From Pseudomonadota bacterium (GTDB lineage Bacteria; Pseudomonadota; Gammaproteobacteria; Xanthomonadales; Ahniellaceae): a stretch of DNA of 64,000 bases. The position numbers were made by a program, and so were the translations under genes. Below the pieces are notes generated by a model. It worked only from the letters and a program-made list of their open reading frames with translations. It searched no databases and was not told the DNA's origin. The stretch covers positions 1 through 64,000 of the forward strand of contig JALHNO010000004.1 of the NCBI GenBank assembly GCA_022843465.1, read 5' to 3'. This document shows positions 37,436 to 47,104 of this stretch, in pieces (the stretch's first letter is position 1; every line of letters begins with the position of its first letter).

Positions 37436-40400
37436 TCATTGCGGCTCGCGCACCTCGATACTCGCGGGCACTGCCGCCCCAATGCCGCGCATCATCGGCC
37501 GGTACATGTCCTCGATCATCGGCGTCGGAACCTTGTAGGTGCCTGGACTCACTGCCCGTACGATGTAGAACAGCTTCGAGCTCTGGCCGGCATAGAGCTG
37601 GACCGCGGCGACATAGCGATCATCGCGATACTCCTCGTAGCGGATGTCGGCCTGGCCGCTGCGATCGTTCATCGCCACACCATCGATGGTGACGCCTTCC
37701 CAGATCGTCTGATCGCCGAGGTTGAGGTTCTCCAGTTCCAGTCCGCCCGGCAGCAGGTCGACAATCAGGGCATCGCGCATTTCTTCCTTCGCGGTGACAT
37801 CGAGTACTGCGATCAGGGTCTCGCCGGTGGTCAGCGCCGAACCATCGTAGGCGGTGCCATCGGGACGGTAGAGATTGCGGCGGATCGCCACGTGCTGATC
37901 GACCACGGCAGGCGCAGTAGCCGGATAGCCGACGACATCCTCCACGACAAAGATCGGCCCCGGCCCGCGCGGGCCGAGGTTGATGCCGGCGTCGATATCC
38001 TCGATGGTGAAACTGCGCGATACCTGCGAGGTCGCTGCAAACGGTTCGCTGTGCGCGCCGATCCGCACATCGCCCTCGATCTTGCGCGACAGATCGCCCA
38101 TCAGGGCGCGGCCGAGACGGAAAATGCCGATCTGCTCCTGGGTGCTGAAGTAGCTGTAGCCCCAGCCGCGGTCGCCACTGCGGCCTTGCAGTTCACGTGC
38201 CAGCTCGTAGACGCGCGCGTCATATTCCGGCTTGCTCAGGCCTGCCTCATTGGCGATCGCGACCATCAGGGTCAGATCGCGCAGGGGTGAGCCGTAGTCG
38301 CCGATCCAGCGCGGACGATCCCACTTCTTCGAAAACGCTTCGGCGATCGCAGCTTCGCCGCGGGTGCGATCGCCCTGCATGGCGAGTGCGGCACCGAGGT
38401 GAACCAGGGGCAGTGGTCCGACCAGTTTGCTGCGCTCGTTGTCGTAGATTGCGCGCAGGGTTCCGAGTGGTGCCCGTTTGAGCTTGGCCAGCACATAGCC
38501 CGCGTGCGCCTGCTCGGCGATGCGCAGGTGATCACTGAACTCGTATTCGTAGTGCGGCGATCCACCGGACAGCAGGTCATCGTTCAAGCGCTTCAGTGTC
38601 TTCTCGAGCATCGCTTCGCCCGGGCTGAAGCCGGCTTCGCGCGCCGTCACCAGCATCTCGGCGACATAGGGCGTCATCTGCGTCACCACATGGGAGTCAC
38701 CGGGCCAGTAGCTGAAATGGCCATTCTCGGTTTGCATCGAGGCCAGTCGGGCGAAGGCGACATTCAGCATTTCGGTACGGGCTTCAGGCTTCAGCGGGGT
38801 CGCACCAAAGCGGCGCGCGGTATCGTCATCGAGGAACACCAGCGGGAATGCCTTGCTGGTGGTCTGCTCGACGCAGCCATAGGGATAGGCGATCAGATCC
38901 TTGACCACCGATGCAAACGGCAGCGGTGGCAGGGTGCCCATGGTCATCCGCGAGATCACCGAATCCGGTACCAGTCCGGCGCGCAGGGCGGCTTCGGGCC
39001 GGATGTCGCGACCCTCGTCCAGCACGATGGCGCGACTGCGGTGCTCGGCGGGATAGGCCGGTCGCATCGCAAATTCGACACGGCGTTCAACCTTGGCCTC
39101 GCCGCCGGTAACGCGGGCGACCACCGCAGCCACGCCATACTTCTGGCGCGCAGTGACCTTGAAGGTCTGCGTGCTGCGGCCCTTGTCGGCCAGCTTCAGC
39201 TTGCGGCTGGGCTCGACGATGCTGAGCATGTCGCCGCCATCCAGCGTGATGCTGTAGTCGCCCGGGCCGCCACTGAGATTTTCAAGATCGAGGGCGATCT
39301 CGGCGCGATCACCTGACGCCATCGCACGCGGTGCACTGATCTCGACGACCAGGGGCGCCTGGATAATGGTTTCCTGGCTCGCGGTGCCGTAGCTCTGCTC
39401 GCCGAACACGACCGCGCCGAGGCGAACCGTGCCATTGAAGTCCGGCAGATCGAGTTCGAACTCCGCCTTGCCCTCGGCATCGAGCACCACCGGTGCTTCG
39501 TACATGTCGACGGTCAGCACCTTCACATTGGGACGCCGGGCCTGCGGCAGGGCGAGCATCGCGGCATCACCACCGTAGCGGAGCTTGGCCTTGCTGCCAT
39601 CGAGCGCCTCGATGATGCGGCCAAACACATCGTAGGCCTGACTGAGATAGCGGCGTGGCTCGAAGAACCAGGCAGCCGGATCGGGCATCGGAAACTGGGT
39701 GAGATTGAGAATGCCGACATCGACCGCGTGCAGGGCAACCCGGGCCGGTTTGCCTGCGAGCGCCGGCACCTGCACCTGGACCCTGAATTTCTGACCCGGC
39801 CGCGTGAGCTTGTCGGCTTCCAGCGTGACGGCGAGCTTGCGCGCGCTGCGGTCGAGGGCAATGTGCTGCACGCCGACGGCGCGCGATGGCGTGATCTTCT
39901 CGGCGGAATTGCCCGGCCGGAACACCAGCACCGTGGCATACAGATCGTGCCGGCTCCAGGACTTGTCGAGCGGAATTTCTACCTTGGTCTCGCCTTTCAC
40001 CGGGACCAGTTTCTGCCAGAGCAGGCCTTCGCCTTCGAGCAACACCATGGCATTGCCGGGGTGCGGTGGCTTGATCGTCAATTGCACGGTTTCGCCTTCG
40101 CGATAACTCGGTTTGTCGAGCGCCAGCTTGACCTTGTCGGGCCGGCTGCCGGCGTCCTGGCCCTGGCTGTACCAGTTCCATCCCGCCTGGAATGGAAACT
40201 TCATCGTGAGCGCGGTGGCCGGGTCGAATACTTCAAGACGATAGCCGCCCCACTGCACCGGAAAGCTCAGCCTGGCGCGCTCGCCCGCCTTGATGTCGAG
40301 CTCCTGCTCGCTCTCGGTGTTCCAGGTCGACAGGAAATCCGATTGCCAGCCCGAGCCATCGGCCCAGCGCCAGTTGTAGTTGCGGTGCTCGCGCAGCAAT

Positions 40401-42316
40401 TTGACCTTCAGCTTGCTGGCGCCGAGCAGGTCGCCCCCGGCATTGGCGCGGACCAATTCGAATCCCGCTTCGCCATCCGGAGTGGCGCCTTCCGAGGTAT
40501 CGAACAGCGGTCGGGCTCCGACAATTTCGGCGGCCGGCCATAGGCTGCGCTTGATCACCCGGGTTACCGCGCGTCCGCCAGATTCGAACAGGCTTCCCGA
40601 CACGATCACGGCAACAGTGCCGCTCGCTGCCTTGACTTCTTCAAGCGCGATCTCGCTCTCCAGTTTGCCTTCCTCGTCGAGCACATCGTCGATGACATCC
40701 TTGGGTTGCTTGGGCAGTTCGACCAGTGGATCGCCGAAGTGAAAATCCTTCAGCGTGGCAACCGGATGCGCATCCGGCTGCAGGCTGAGACGCGCGGTAA
40801 AGCGCTTGCCCGCTGCCGGCGATCCATACAGCCAGGCGCCTTCCACTTTCAGCGGCAGGGCATCACCCGGGCTCAGGGCTTCGGGCGCGTCGAGGGTGAG
40901 CTTCAGTCGCTCCGGCAGAAATTCCTCGACCCGGAAGCTGAGCGTTGTCGGATGCTTCATGGTCGGGTCGGTGCTCAGATCCAGCGACCATTTTCCGGTC
41001 GGCGCATCGGCCGGAATCACCCGCTCGTAGCGCAGGTAGTTGAGCTCGCCGGGATCAAGCTGCTGGGTCGCGAGGGCGCGACCATCGGGCTGCTTGAGCG
41101 TCACATAGATCGCCTGCGGCGGCACCAGCTTGCCATCGAAATCACGAAGCAGGGCGGATACGCCGAGCGTCTCGCCGGGACGATAGAGATCGCGGCCGGT
41201 CCACGGAAAGATCTCTAAATCGGTCTGGGCGCGGCCACCGAGCGAGAATTCCGAGAGATCCAGCGCGGGCTGGTTGAAGGGCAACAGCGAGACATCGTTG
41301 CCGAAGCGCGCGCTCAGCAGGTGCTGGCTGTTCGGCTTGTATTCGACCAGGGCGAGGCCCTTGTCGTCGGTGTTGACCTGAAAGAGGGCAAGGCCCTTTT
41401 CGTCCTGGATCGTCAATGCGACATTGGCCTTGGGTTCGCCGCTCTTCAGTGAAGTACTGAGGACCAGCAGCCGGTCCTTGTAAGCCCGCACATGCAGGCC
41501 GATGTCGCTGACGAAAAACATCGCCGTTTCCTGCTGGTACCCGAACGAGCCGGCGCGATTCATCACCGCGAAGTAGAGTCCGGGAAGCCTGAGTTCCTCG
41601 ATGTCGCGGATCGGGATGTAGCTGACGCTGCGCTCGTTGGAAGCGGCCTGCAGAGCGAAACGGTTCTTGTAGACCGAGGAGGCCATCCGCGCGAGTTGCT
41701 CCAGCGACCAGTAGCTGCGCTGGCCGTTGCGCAGGTATTCGCGCAGAAACTGGCCGGTATGACTCTCGGAGACACGCAGGAACTCGATATCCACTTCGGA
41801 CACGTTGAGCGCGATGATCGGCAAGCCGCGCGATTCGTGCGCAGGCAGGATGCTGCCCTGGCTGGCAAAACCCACAATCGGTTCCTGATTGCCGCTGTAG
41901 ACTTCCTGCGTCAGCGCTGCGCCGATGGTGCTGCCATCCGCTGCGGCCAGACCGCCGGCGATGCTGACCACATAGGTCTTGTCGGCTTCGAGATACGGAA
42001 AGCGCAGTTGCCGGCTGTCGCCATCCAGAATCCAGCTGCCATCGGGCGCGGCGCCGTCCTTGAGCTTGATGCTGAGCAACTGGTCGAAGGCCTGCTGACC
42101 CACCAGCTGCCTCGAGAACTTCAACACGATCGACGGACGACCGTCGTAGGACTCGCCACCGCCACTGACCAGGCCGAAGGCCAGCGCTTCGACACCCTGG
42201 CTGGTCTCCGCGGCACGAGTCAATTCAGGCGGCGTACCATCCTCTTTTTTTCCGCAGCCGGCCAGCAATATCAGGGTCAAGGCGATCAGGCCAATCGAAC
42301 GCATCCAACGATTCAT
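37436..42316 (-). CDS. Bacterial alpha-2-macroglobulin (YfhM type)
   Basis: 1626 residues. The N-terminus is a lipoprotein signal with lipobox LLAGC (Cys21), so the protein is anchored in the periplasm. Macroglobulin-like domains follow: for example DLYRPGETLGVSALLRD near residue 380, and the MG7-10 region VPADAPTGKWSLDLS onwards. The thioester motif CVEQ is at residues 1148-1151 in YPYGCVEQTTSKAFP, with CLEQ in the E. coli protein. The protein is believed to trap host or phage proteases covalently. It forms a minus-strand operon with pbpC. Confidence 0.95.
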   Translation of the reverse strand: MNRWMRSIGLIALTLILLAGCGKKEDGTPPELTRAAETSQGVEALAFGLVSGGGESYDGRPSIVLKFSRQLVGQQAFDQLLSIKLKDGAAPDGSWILDGDSRQLRFPYLEADKTYVVSIAGGLAAADGSTIGAALTQEVYSGNQEPIVGFASQGSILPAHESRGLPIIALNVSEVDIEFLRVSESHTGQFLREYLRNGQRSYWSLEQLARMASSVYKNRFALQAASNERSVSYIPIRDIEELRLPGLYFAVMNRAGSFGYQQETAMFFVSDIGLHVRAYKDRLLVLSTSLKSGEPKANVALTIQDEKGLALFQVNTDDKGLALVEYKPNSQHLLSARFGNDVSLLPFNQPALDLSEFSLGGRAQTDLEIFPWTGRDLYRPGETLGVSALLRDFDGKLVPPQAIYVTLKQPDGRALATQQLDPGELNYLRYERVIPADAPTGKWSLDLSTDPTMKHPTTLSFRVEEFLPERLKLTLDAPEALSPGDALPLKVEGAWLYGSPAAGKRFTARLSLQPDAHPVATLKDFHFGDPLVELPKQPKDVIDDVLDEEGKLESEIALEEVKAASGTVAVIVSGSLFESGGRAVTRVIKRSLWPAAEIVGARPLFDTSEGATPDGEAGFELVRANAGGDLLGASKLKVKLLREHRNYNWRWADGSGWQSDFLSTWNTESEQELDIKAGERARLSFPVQWGGYRLEVFDPATALTMKFPFQAGWNWYSQGQDAGSRPDKVKLALDKPSYREGETVQLTIKPPHPGNAMVLLEGEGLLWQKLVPVKGETKVEIPLDKSWSRHDLYATVLVFRPGNSAEKITPSRAVGVQHIALDRSARKLAVTLEADKLTRPGQKFRVQVQVPALAGKPARVALHAVDVGILNLTQFPMPDPAAWFFEPRRYLSQAYDVFGRIIEALDGSKAKLRYGGDAAMLALPQARRPNVKVLTVDMYEAPVVLDAEGKAEFELDLPDFNGTVRLGAVVFGEQSYGTASQETIIQAPLVVEISAPRAMASGDRAEIALDLENLSGGPGDYSITLDGGDMLSIVEPSRKLKLADKGRSTQTFKVTARQKYGVAAVVARVTGGEAKVERRVEFAMRPAYPAEHRSRAIVLDEGRDIRPEAALRAGLVPDSVISRMTMGTLPPLPFASVVKDLIAYPYGCVEQTTSKAFPLVFLDDDTARRFGATPLKPEARTEMLNVAFARLASMQTENGHFSYWPGDSHVVTQMTPYVAEMLVTAREAGFSPGEAMLEKTLKRLNDDLLSGGSPHYEYEFSDHLRIAEQAHAGYVLAKLKRAPLGTLRAIYDNERSKLVGPLPLVHLGAALAMQGDRTRGEAAIAEAFSKKWDRPRWIGDYGSPLRDLTLMVAIANEAGLSKPEYDARVYELARELQGRSGDRGWGYSYFSTQEQIGIFRLGRALMGDLSRKIEGDVRIGAHSEPFAATSQVSRSFTIEDIDAGINLGPRGPGPIFVVEDVVGYPATAPAVVDQHVAIRRNLYRPDGTAYDGSALTTGETLIAVLDVTAKEEMRDALIVDLLPGGLELENLNLGDQTIWEGVTIDGVAMNDRSGQADIRYEEYRDDRYVAAVQLYAGQSSKLFYIVRAVSPGTYKVPTPMIEDMYRPMMRGIGAAVPASIEVREPQ

Positions 42317-42495
42317 TGCGGTGAACTCCGGCGTGCTGTGGTGGTGTGGAGTATGGCCGGATCGCCGTGCAGCGTGTAGCAGGATGTAGCCGAACGCGGC
42401 CCGATCAGCGCTGGATCGGGCGCAATCGCGGGCACCATTGACACCGCCAACACGCGGGTCGCGTCAGGCTGCCGGCATTGCATTGGAGACGCACG

Positions 42496-43242
42496 ATGAA
42501 AGATTGCTACATCCTGATCGCTGGTGCCCGCGGCGGCGTGGGCTCGGCGCTTGCCCATCGGCTGCGCGCCGAGGGCGCGCGGCTGGCACTGGTAAGTCGC
42601 ACCTGGGTCGTTCGGGATGCCGCAGCGGACGATGTATTCATCGAGGCTGATGTGTCCAGCGTGGCAGGAGCCCGGCTTGCGCTCGAGCAGGCGGCGCAGG
42701 CTGCCGGTCGACCTCCCGATGGTATGGTCAATGCCTGCGGCAGTATTCTGATTGCCGGTTTGCCGCGCACCAGCGAGGCGCAGTATCGCGATACTCTGGC
42801 GGCAAATCTCGACACTTCGGTTTTCCTGTGCCAGGCCTACCTGGCGAGTCTGGCCGCCGCAAAGCAGGGAGGGGCGATCGTCTTGTTCTCCTCGGTCGCC
42901 GCGCGCATCGGCGTGGCCAATCACGCCGCCATCGCCGTGGCCAAGGCGGGTGTCGAAGCCCTGGTGCGATCGGTCGCCGCCGACGCATCCGCCAACGCTG
43001 TCCGCATCAATGCCATCGCGCCCGGCCTGCTCGACACCGCGCTAGGCGCGCGCTTTCTCAGCAATGAACCGGCGCGCCGGCAGATGGCTGCCCAGTATCC
43101 ACTTGGCCGCGTCGGCGATGCCGAAGCAGCGGCCGCGCTGGCCCGGTTCCTGCTCTGGCCGGAAAGCCAATGGATCACCGGCCAGGTGCTCGGGCTGGAC
43201 GGTGGCTTCACCGCGGTCCGGCCGCCGGTCCGGGTGGCGTGA
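42496..43242 (+). CDS. SDR-family oxidoreductase lacking the catalytic tyrosine
   Basis: 248 residues from ATG 42496 (GGAGA 7 bp upstream). The Rossmann motif GARGGVG (residues 10-16), the NACG near 79-82, and the closing ITGQVLGLDGG mark a short-chain dehydrogenase/reductase. At the active site the usual YxxxK is IAVAK (I146 to K150), so the catalytic Tyr is Ile; the Ser pair at 132-133 is kept. Such Tyr-less SDRs occur in a recognisable subgroup and may not reduce a carbonyl in the standard way. The stop overlaps the photolyase start (TGATG). Confidence 0.9.
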   Translation: MKDCYILIAGARGGVGSALAHRLRAEGARLALVSRTWVVRDAAADDVFIEADVSSVAGARLALEQAAQAAGRPPDGMVNACGSILIAGLPRTSEAQYRDTLAANLDTSVFLCQAYLASLAAAKQGGAIVLFSSVAARIGVANHAAIAVAKAGVEALVRSVAADASANAVRINAIAPGLLDTALGARFLSNEPARRQMAAQYPLGRVGDAEAAAALARFLLWPESQWITGQVLGLDGGFTAVRPPVRVA

Positions 43243-44702
43243 TGAGGACCGCCCTGGTCTGGTTGCGCCGCGATCTGCGGCTGGCCGACAACCCGGCCTT
43301 GCATGCGGCCGCCAGTGCCGACCGCGTCATCACCCTTTACATTGACGACCCGGATCGCGCGGCCAACTGGGCGCCGGGGGCGGCGTCGCGCTGGTGGCTG
43401 CATCATGCGCTCGCCGCCCTCGATCCGGACCTGCGCGCTCGTGGCGGTGCGCTGCTACTCCGTCGCGGCGATCCGCTCAATTGTCTGCGCGAGATCATTT
43501 CCGAATTCGGCATTGATGCGGTCTACTGGAACCGCTGCTACGAGCCCGCTGCGCGTGCGCGCGATCGCCTGATCAAGGCCACTCTGCGCGAGGAGGGTGT
43601 CGAGGTTCAGAGCTTCAACGGCAATCTGCTGGTCGAGCCGGCGGACATCAAGACCCTGCAGGGAGAACCCTATCGGGTGTTCACGCCGTTCTGGCGCAAT
43701 GCCGCGCAGTCCGCGCGCAGCAGTCGGCCGCTGCCGGCCCCTCAACGGCTGGGCAACTCCGCCGACGTTGCCGCCCTGAGCGCGTCCTCGACATTGCCGC
43801 TCGGCGCACTGGAACTGCTGCCGCGGATCGCATGGGACAGTGAATTCTCCGACCACTGGCAGCCCGGTGAGCGTGGCGCGCAGCAGGCGCTGCGGCTTTT
43901 TCTGGATGCGCCGGTGGAGCGCTACAAGGCCGATCGCGACCGACCGGATCGCGCCGGCACTTCGAGCCTGTCGCCCTACCTGGCCTGGGGCAATATTTCT
44001 CCGCGCCAGATTCTGGCGGCGATCGACGCGCGTGCTGGCCGGCATCCGCCGGATGGCGAGGGTGCCGACTGGTTTGTCCGTGAACTCGGCTGGCGCGAGT
44101 TTTCTTACCATCTGCTCTATCACTTTCCACACACCGCCGAGCGCAATATGAATCCGCGTTTCGCGGAGTTTCCGTGGGCGGAGCCGGATCCGGTCCTGCT
44201 GCAGGCCTGGCAGAGCGGTCGGACCGGAATACCTCTGGTCGATGCCGGCATGCGTCAACTCTGGCGTACCGGCTGGATGCACAATCGCGTGCGCATGGTG
44301 GTGGCAAGTGTGCTGTGCAAGAACCTGCGCTATCACTGGAGTCATGGTGCGCGCTGGTTCTGGGACACCCTGCTCGATGCCGACCTTGCCAACAATACCC
44401 AGGGCTGGCAGTGGAGTGCAGGCACCGGGGCCGATGCTGCGCCGTATTTTCGCGTGTTCAATCCGGTTACCCAGGGTGAGCGTTTTGATCCCGATGGCGC
44501 CTATGTGCGGCGTTATCTGCCGGAACTCGAGCGCGTTCCGGCCCGCTGGTTGCAGCAGCCCTGGAAACTGCCTGCTGCGGAGCGAGCCGCCGCCGGTATC
44601 GCCGGCACGGTCTATGCGGCACCGCTGATCGATCTGGCGCAGTCACGCGCGCAGGCGTTGACCGCCTATCACGCCAGCCGACCGGAACCTGCGGGCGACT
44701 GA
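43242..44702 (+). CDS. phr: Deoxyribodipyrimidine photolyase (class I)
   Basis: 486 residues from ATG 43242, sharing one base with the SDR stop. It reverses cyclobutane pyrimidine dimers using blue light, with FAD and an antenna cofactor. Features: the N-terminal photolyase Rossmann domain (ALVWLRRDLRLADNPAL) and the FAD domain with TSSLSPYLAWGNISPRQ, FVRELGWREFSYHLLYHFPH, MHNRVRMVVASVLCKNL and ANNTQGWQWSAGTGADAAPYFRVFNP. The DNA-binding and electron-transfer Trp residues lie in these segments. Length and motifs fit CPD photolyases rather than cryptochrome-DASH. Confidence 0.96.
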   Translation: MRTALVWLRRDLRLADNPALHAAASADRVITLYIDDPDRAANWAPGAASRWWLHHALAALDPDLRARGGALLLRRGDPLNCLREIISEFGIDAVYWNRCYEPAARARDRLIKATLREEGVEVQSFNGNLLVEPADIKTLQGEPYRVFTPFWRNAAQSARSSRPLPAPQRLGNSADVAALSASSTLPLGALELLPRIAWDSEFSDHWQPGERGAQQALRLFLDAPVERYKADRDRPDRAGTSSLSPYLAWGNISPRQILAAIDARAGRHPPDGEGADWFVRELGWREFSYHLLYHFPHTAERNMNPRFAEFPWAEPDPVLLQAWQSGRTGIPLVDAGMRQLWRTGWMHNRVRMVVASVLCKNLRYHWSHGARWFWDTLLDADLANNTQGWQWSAGTGADAAPYFRVFNPVTQGERFDPDGAYVRRYLPELERVPARWLQQPWKLPAAERAAAGIAGTVYAAPLIDLAQSRAQALTAYHASRPEPAGD

Positions 44703-44714
44703 GATGCGGCAGCG

Positions 44715-45233
44715 TCAGCGTGCGCTGCAACTGCCGTAGCTGTCGTCGAACAGCGCGTTGCGAACGGCGGCGGCTGGCGTCATGCCGAGCCGGCGCAGGT
44801 CGCCATAGCGATCCAGGCAGAACGGTGGACAACAACTGCTTGAGCGGGTGCCGCCACAGCGCGGCAGGGCGGCGACGCAGCGGTCCATGCGGGGCGCGTT
44901 GGCTTCGGCACACTTGAAGAACTGCGCGGAGCAGGCAGCCAGCCGCTGCTCATCGGCAGGGCCGAGCGGCTTCCAGTCGAGCGTGCGCGGCAGCATGTTC
45001 AGTGCCGGCTCGGACTTGCGCGGCGCCGGTTCGCTGCGCTCGAGGCGGGCGAGGGATTCGCGCAGACGGCGCAGATCGGCCTGTGGCGAATCCGACTTGC
45101 TGCCCACCAGTACGCTCTTGCCCGCCTTGCAGGGCTTGTCATGAAAGCCGACGTTGCCATCGGCGCCGACGCAACGGTATATCTCTCCCTTGGCGGACAG
45201 GGCGAACGCGACCAGCAAGGCAGCGGAAATCAT
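44715..45233 (-). CDS. Secreted DUF4124-domain protein
   Basis: About 172 residues from ATG 45233; an upstream ATG at 45287 is possible. An N-terminal signal peptide (ISAALLVAFALSAKG) precedes a DUF4124 domain: EIYRCVGADGNVGFHDKPC. The C-terminal half has many cysteines (CSAQFFKCAEANAPRMDRCVAALPRCGG...CCPPFC) that suggest disulfide-bonded structure. Function unknown; members are common envelope proteins in Xanthomonadales. Convergent with the photolyase gene, 12 bp away. Confidence 0.75.
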   Translation of the reverse strand: MISAALLVAFALSAKGEIYRCVGADGNVGFHDKPCKAGKSVLVGSKSDSPQADLRRLRESLARLERSEPAPRKSEPALNMLPRTLDWKPLGPADEQRLAACSAQFFKCAEANAPRMDRCVAALPRCGGTRSSSCCPPFCLDRYGDLRRLGMTPAAAVRNALFDDSYGSCSAR

Positions 45234-45394
45234 CGAAGCGAATTGGCCATGGACATGCCGCCATTGTGCCCGTACCGGCTTGATCATGCACTGCGAAGGC
45301 GTGTGTGCCAGGCAAATGATCGTCAATCGGCGCAGGCGTTGACGATCAACGGTGACACCGGTACACAGGAGTCCAAGCAGCGAGTATCAGTCCC

Positions 45395-47053
45395 ATGCCC
45401 ATGAGCGGAGCGCATCCCGGCAGTCGCGAGCCGATGTCCAAGGTCGATACCGCCTGGTTGCGGATGGAACGGCCGACCAATCTGATGATGATCACCGGCG
45501 TGATGATGCTGGCCGATCAGCTGGATATTGCGCGCTTCAAGCGCATGCTCAATGAACGCTTTCTGGCGTTCCGTCGCTTCCGGCAGAAGGCGGTGGACGG
45601 TCCGGCGGGTGCTTACTGGGAGATCGACGAGGATTTCGATCTCGAGTGGCATGTGCGGGTTACCGCGCTGCCCGGAAAATCCGGGCAGACCGAACTGCAG
45701 CGGCTGTGCTCGCAGCTGGCGTCGACGCCGCTGGATTATTCCAAGCCACGTTGGCAGTTTCATATCGTCGAGCGCTATGACGGCGGCAGCGCCCTGATCA
45801 CCCGCATCCATCATTGCTACGCCGATGGCGTGGCACTGATCCAGGTGCTGTTGTCGCTGACCGATGTCAAACCTACCGCCGAGGATCGCGCCGCACTGGC
45901 CAAGGTCTGGTTCAAGGAAGATCGCGGCGGCGTCGTGGAGCGACTGGTCGCGCCGGCGCGCAAGGGTCTGTCGCAGGCGATGCATGTCGGCGAGGTGCTG
46001 ATCGACAAGGGTCGCGAGATGCTGAGTGATCCCGAAGCGCTGACCCGGGTCGCCCACGAGGGCAGCGAGATCATCCGTGAACTCGCCCATGCGCTCAGTC
46101 TGTCGGACGATCCGGCCACGCCATTTCGTGGCCAGTTGGGCGTGAGCAAGCGCTGCGCCTGGGCCGAGCCGATGCCGATCGACGAGGTCAAGATCGTTGG
46201 TCGCGCGCTTGGCTGCACCGTCAACGATGTATTGATGGCCTGCGCCGCGGGTGCCTTGCGCGGCTATCTGATCGAGGCCGGCGTCGATCCCGAGGGTCGT
46301 GACATTCGCGCTACCGTGCCAGTCAATCTGCGGCCGCTGGAACACGCGCGCAAGCTGGGCAATCATTTCGGTCTGGTCTTTCTGACCCTGCCGATTGCCG
46401 AGGCCAATCCGTTACGGCGGCTGGAACGGGTGGCCGAGGAAATGCGCGCGCTCAAGGATTCACGTCAGGCGATCGTGGCATTCGGATTGCTCGCCGCACT
46501 CGGCATGAGCCCGGCGGCCCTGCAGAAATCGGCGCTGGAGATGTTCAGCCGCAAGGCAACTGCGGTGGCGACCAATGTGCCGGGGCCACAGATGCCGCTG
46601 TATTTCGCAGGAAGCCGGATTGTCGACCAGATGTTCTGGGTGCCGCAGACCGGGTCAATCGGCATGGGCATCAGCATCCTCAGCTACAACGGTCGTGTGC
46701 ATTTCGGCCTGATCACCGATGCCCGCCTGGTGCCGGAACCCGAGCGCATCATTCGGCGCTTTGCCGGTGAGTTCGAAAAACTGGTGCTGGCTACCCTGAT
46801 GGAGGACTGGGACGATACGATCAGCAGCGCTGGCGCCGCAGCGACGATGATGCGATTTGCCGGCATGGTTGCCGACCCCGCCTCGAAGGCGGTCGCACCG
46901 AAGGCGGCTGTACCGAAGTCGGCTTCCGCGAAGAAGTCGACCGTGTCCAAGCCGGACGCGAAGCCCGGCAAGAAGCCCTTGGCCGCGCAATCAAGGCAGA
47001 CGCGCGCCGAGCGCCTGAAGGCGCGCCGCGCGCGTCTGCATGAACTGGCATGA
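45395..47053 (+). CDS. Wax ester synthase/diacylglycerol acyltransferase
   Basis: 552 residues with the acyltransferase motif HHCYADG at residues 139-145, HHxxxDG being the WS/DGAT active site. The C-terminal domain (DUF1298) shows ATNVPGPQMPLYFAG and FGLITDARLVPEPERI. It joins fatty acyl-CoA to fatty alcohols or diacylglycerol, giving neutral storage lipids. The N-terminus REPMSKVDTAWLRMERPTNLMMI is a common form in related bacteria, which supports a start before it (ATG 45395). The last ~60 residues are Lys/Ala/Pro-rich (KAAVPKSASAKKSTVSK), an unusual extension. Confidence 0.93.
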   Translation: MPMSGAHPGSREPMSKVDTAWLRMERPTNLMMITGVMMLADQLDIARFKRMLNERFLAFRRFRQKAVDGPAGAYWEIDEDFDLEWHVRVTALPGKSGQTELQRLCSQLASTPLDYSKPRWQFHIVERYDGGSALITRIHHCYADGVALIQVLLSLTDVKPTAEDRAALAKVWFKEDRGGVVERLVAPARKGLSQAMHVGEVLIDKGREMLSDPEALTRVAHEGSEIIRELAHALSLSDDPATPFRGQLGVSKRCAWAEPMPIDEVKIVGRALGCTVNDVLMACAAGALRGYLIEAGVDPEGRDIRATVPVNLRPLEHARKLGNHFGLVFLTLPIAEANPLRRLERVAEEMRALKDSRQAIVAFGLLAALGMSPAALQKSALEMFSRKATAVATNVPGPQMPLYFAGSRIVDQMFWVPQTGSIGMGISILSYNGRVHFGLITDARLVPEPERIIRRFAGEFEKLVLATLMEDWDDTISSAGAAATMMRFAGMVADPASKAVAPKAAVPKSASAKKSTVSKPDAKPGKKPLAAQSRQTRAERLKARRARLHELA

Positions 47054-47104
47054 GGGCCTGCACCACAGCCACCGGAATGGCAGGCTGCGATGGGTTCTTG
47101 TCGA

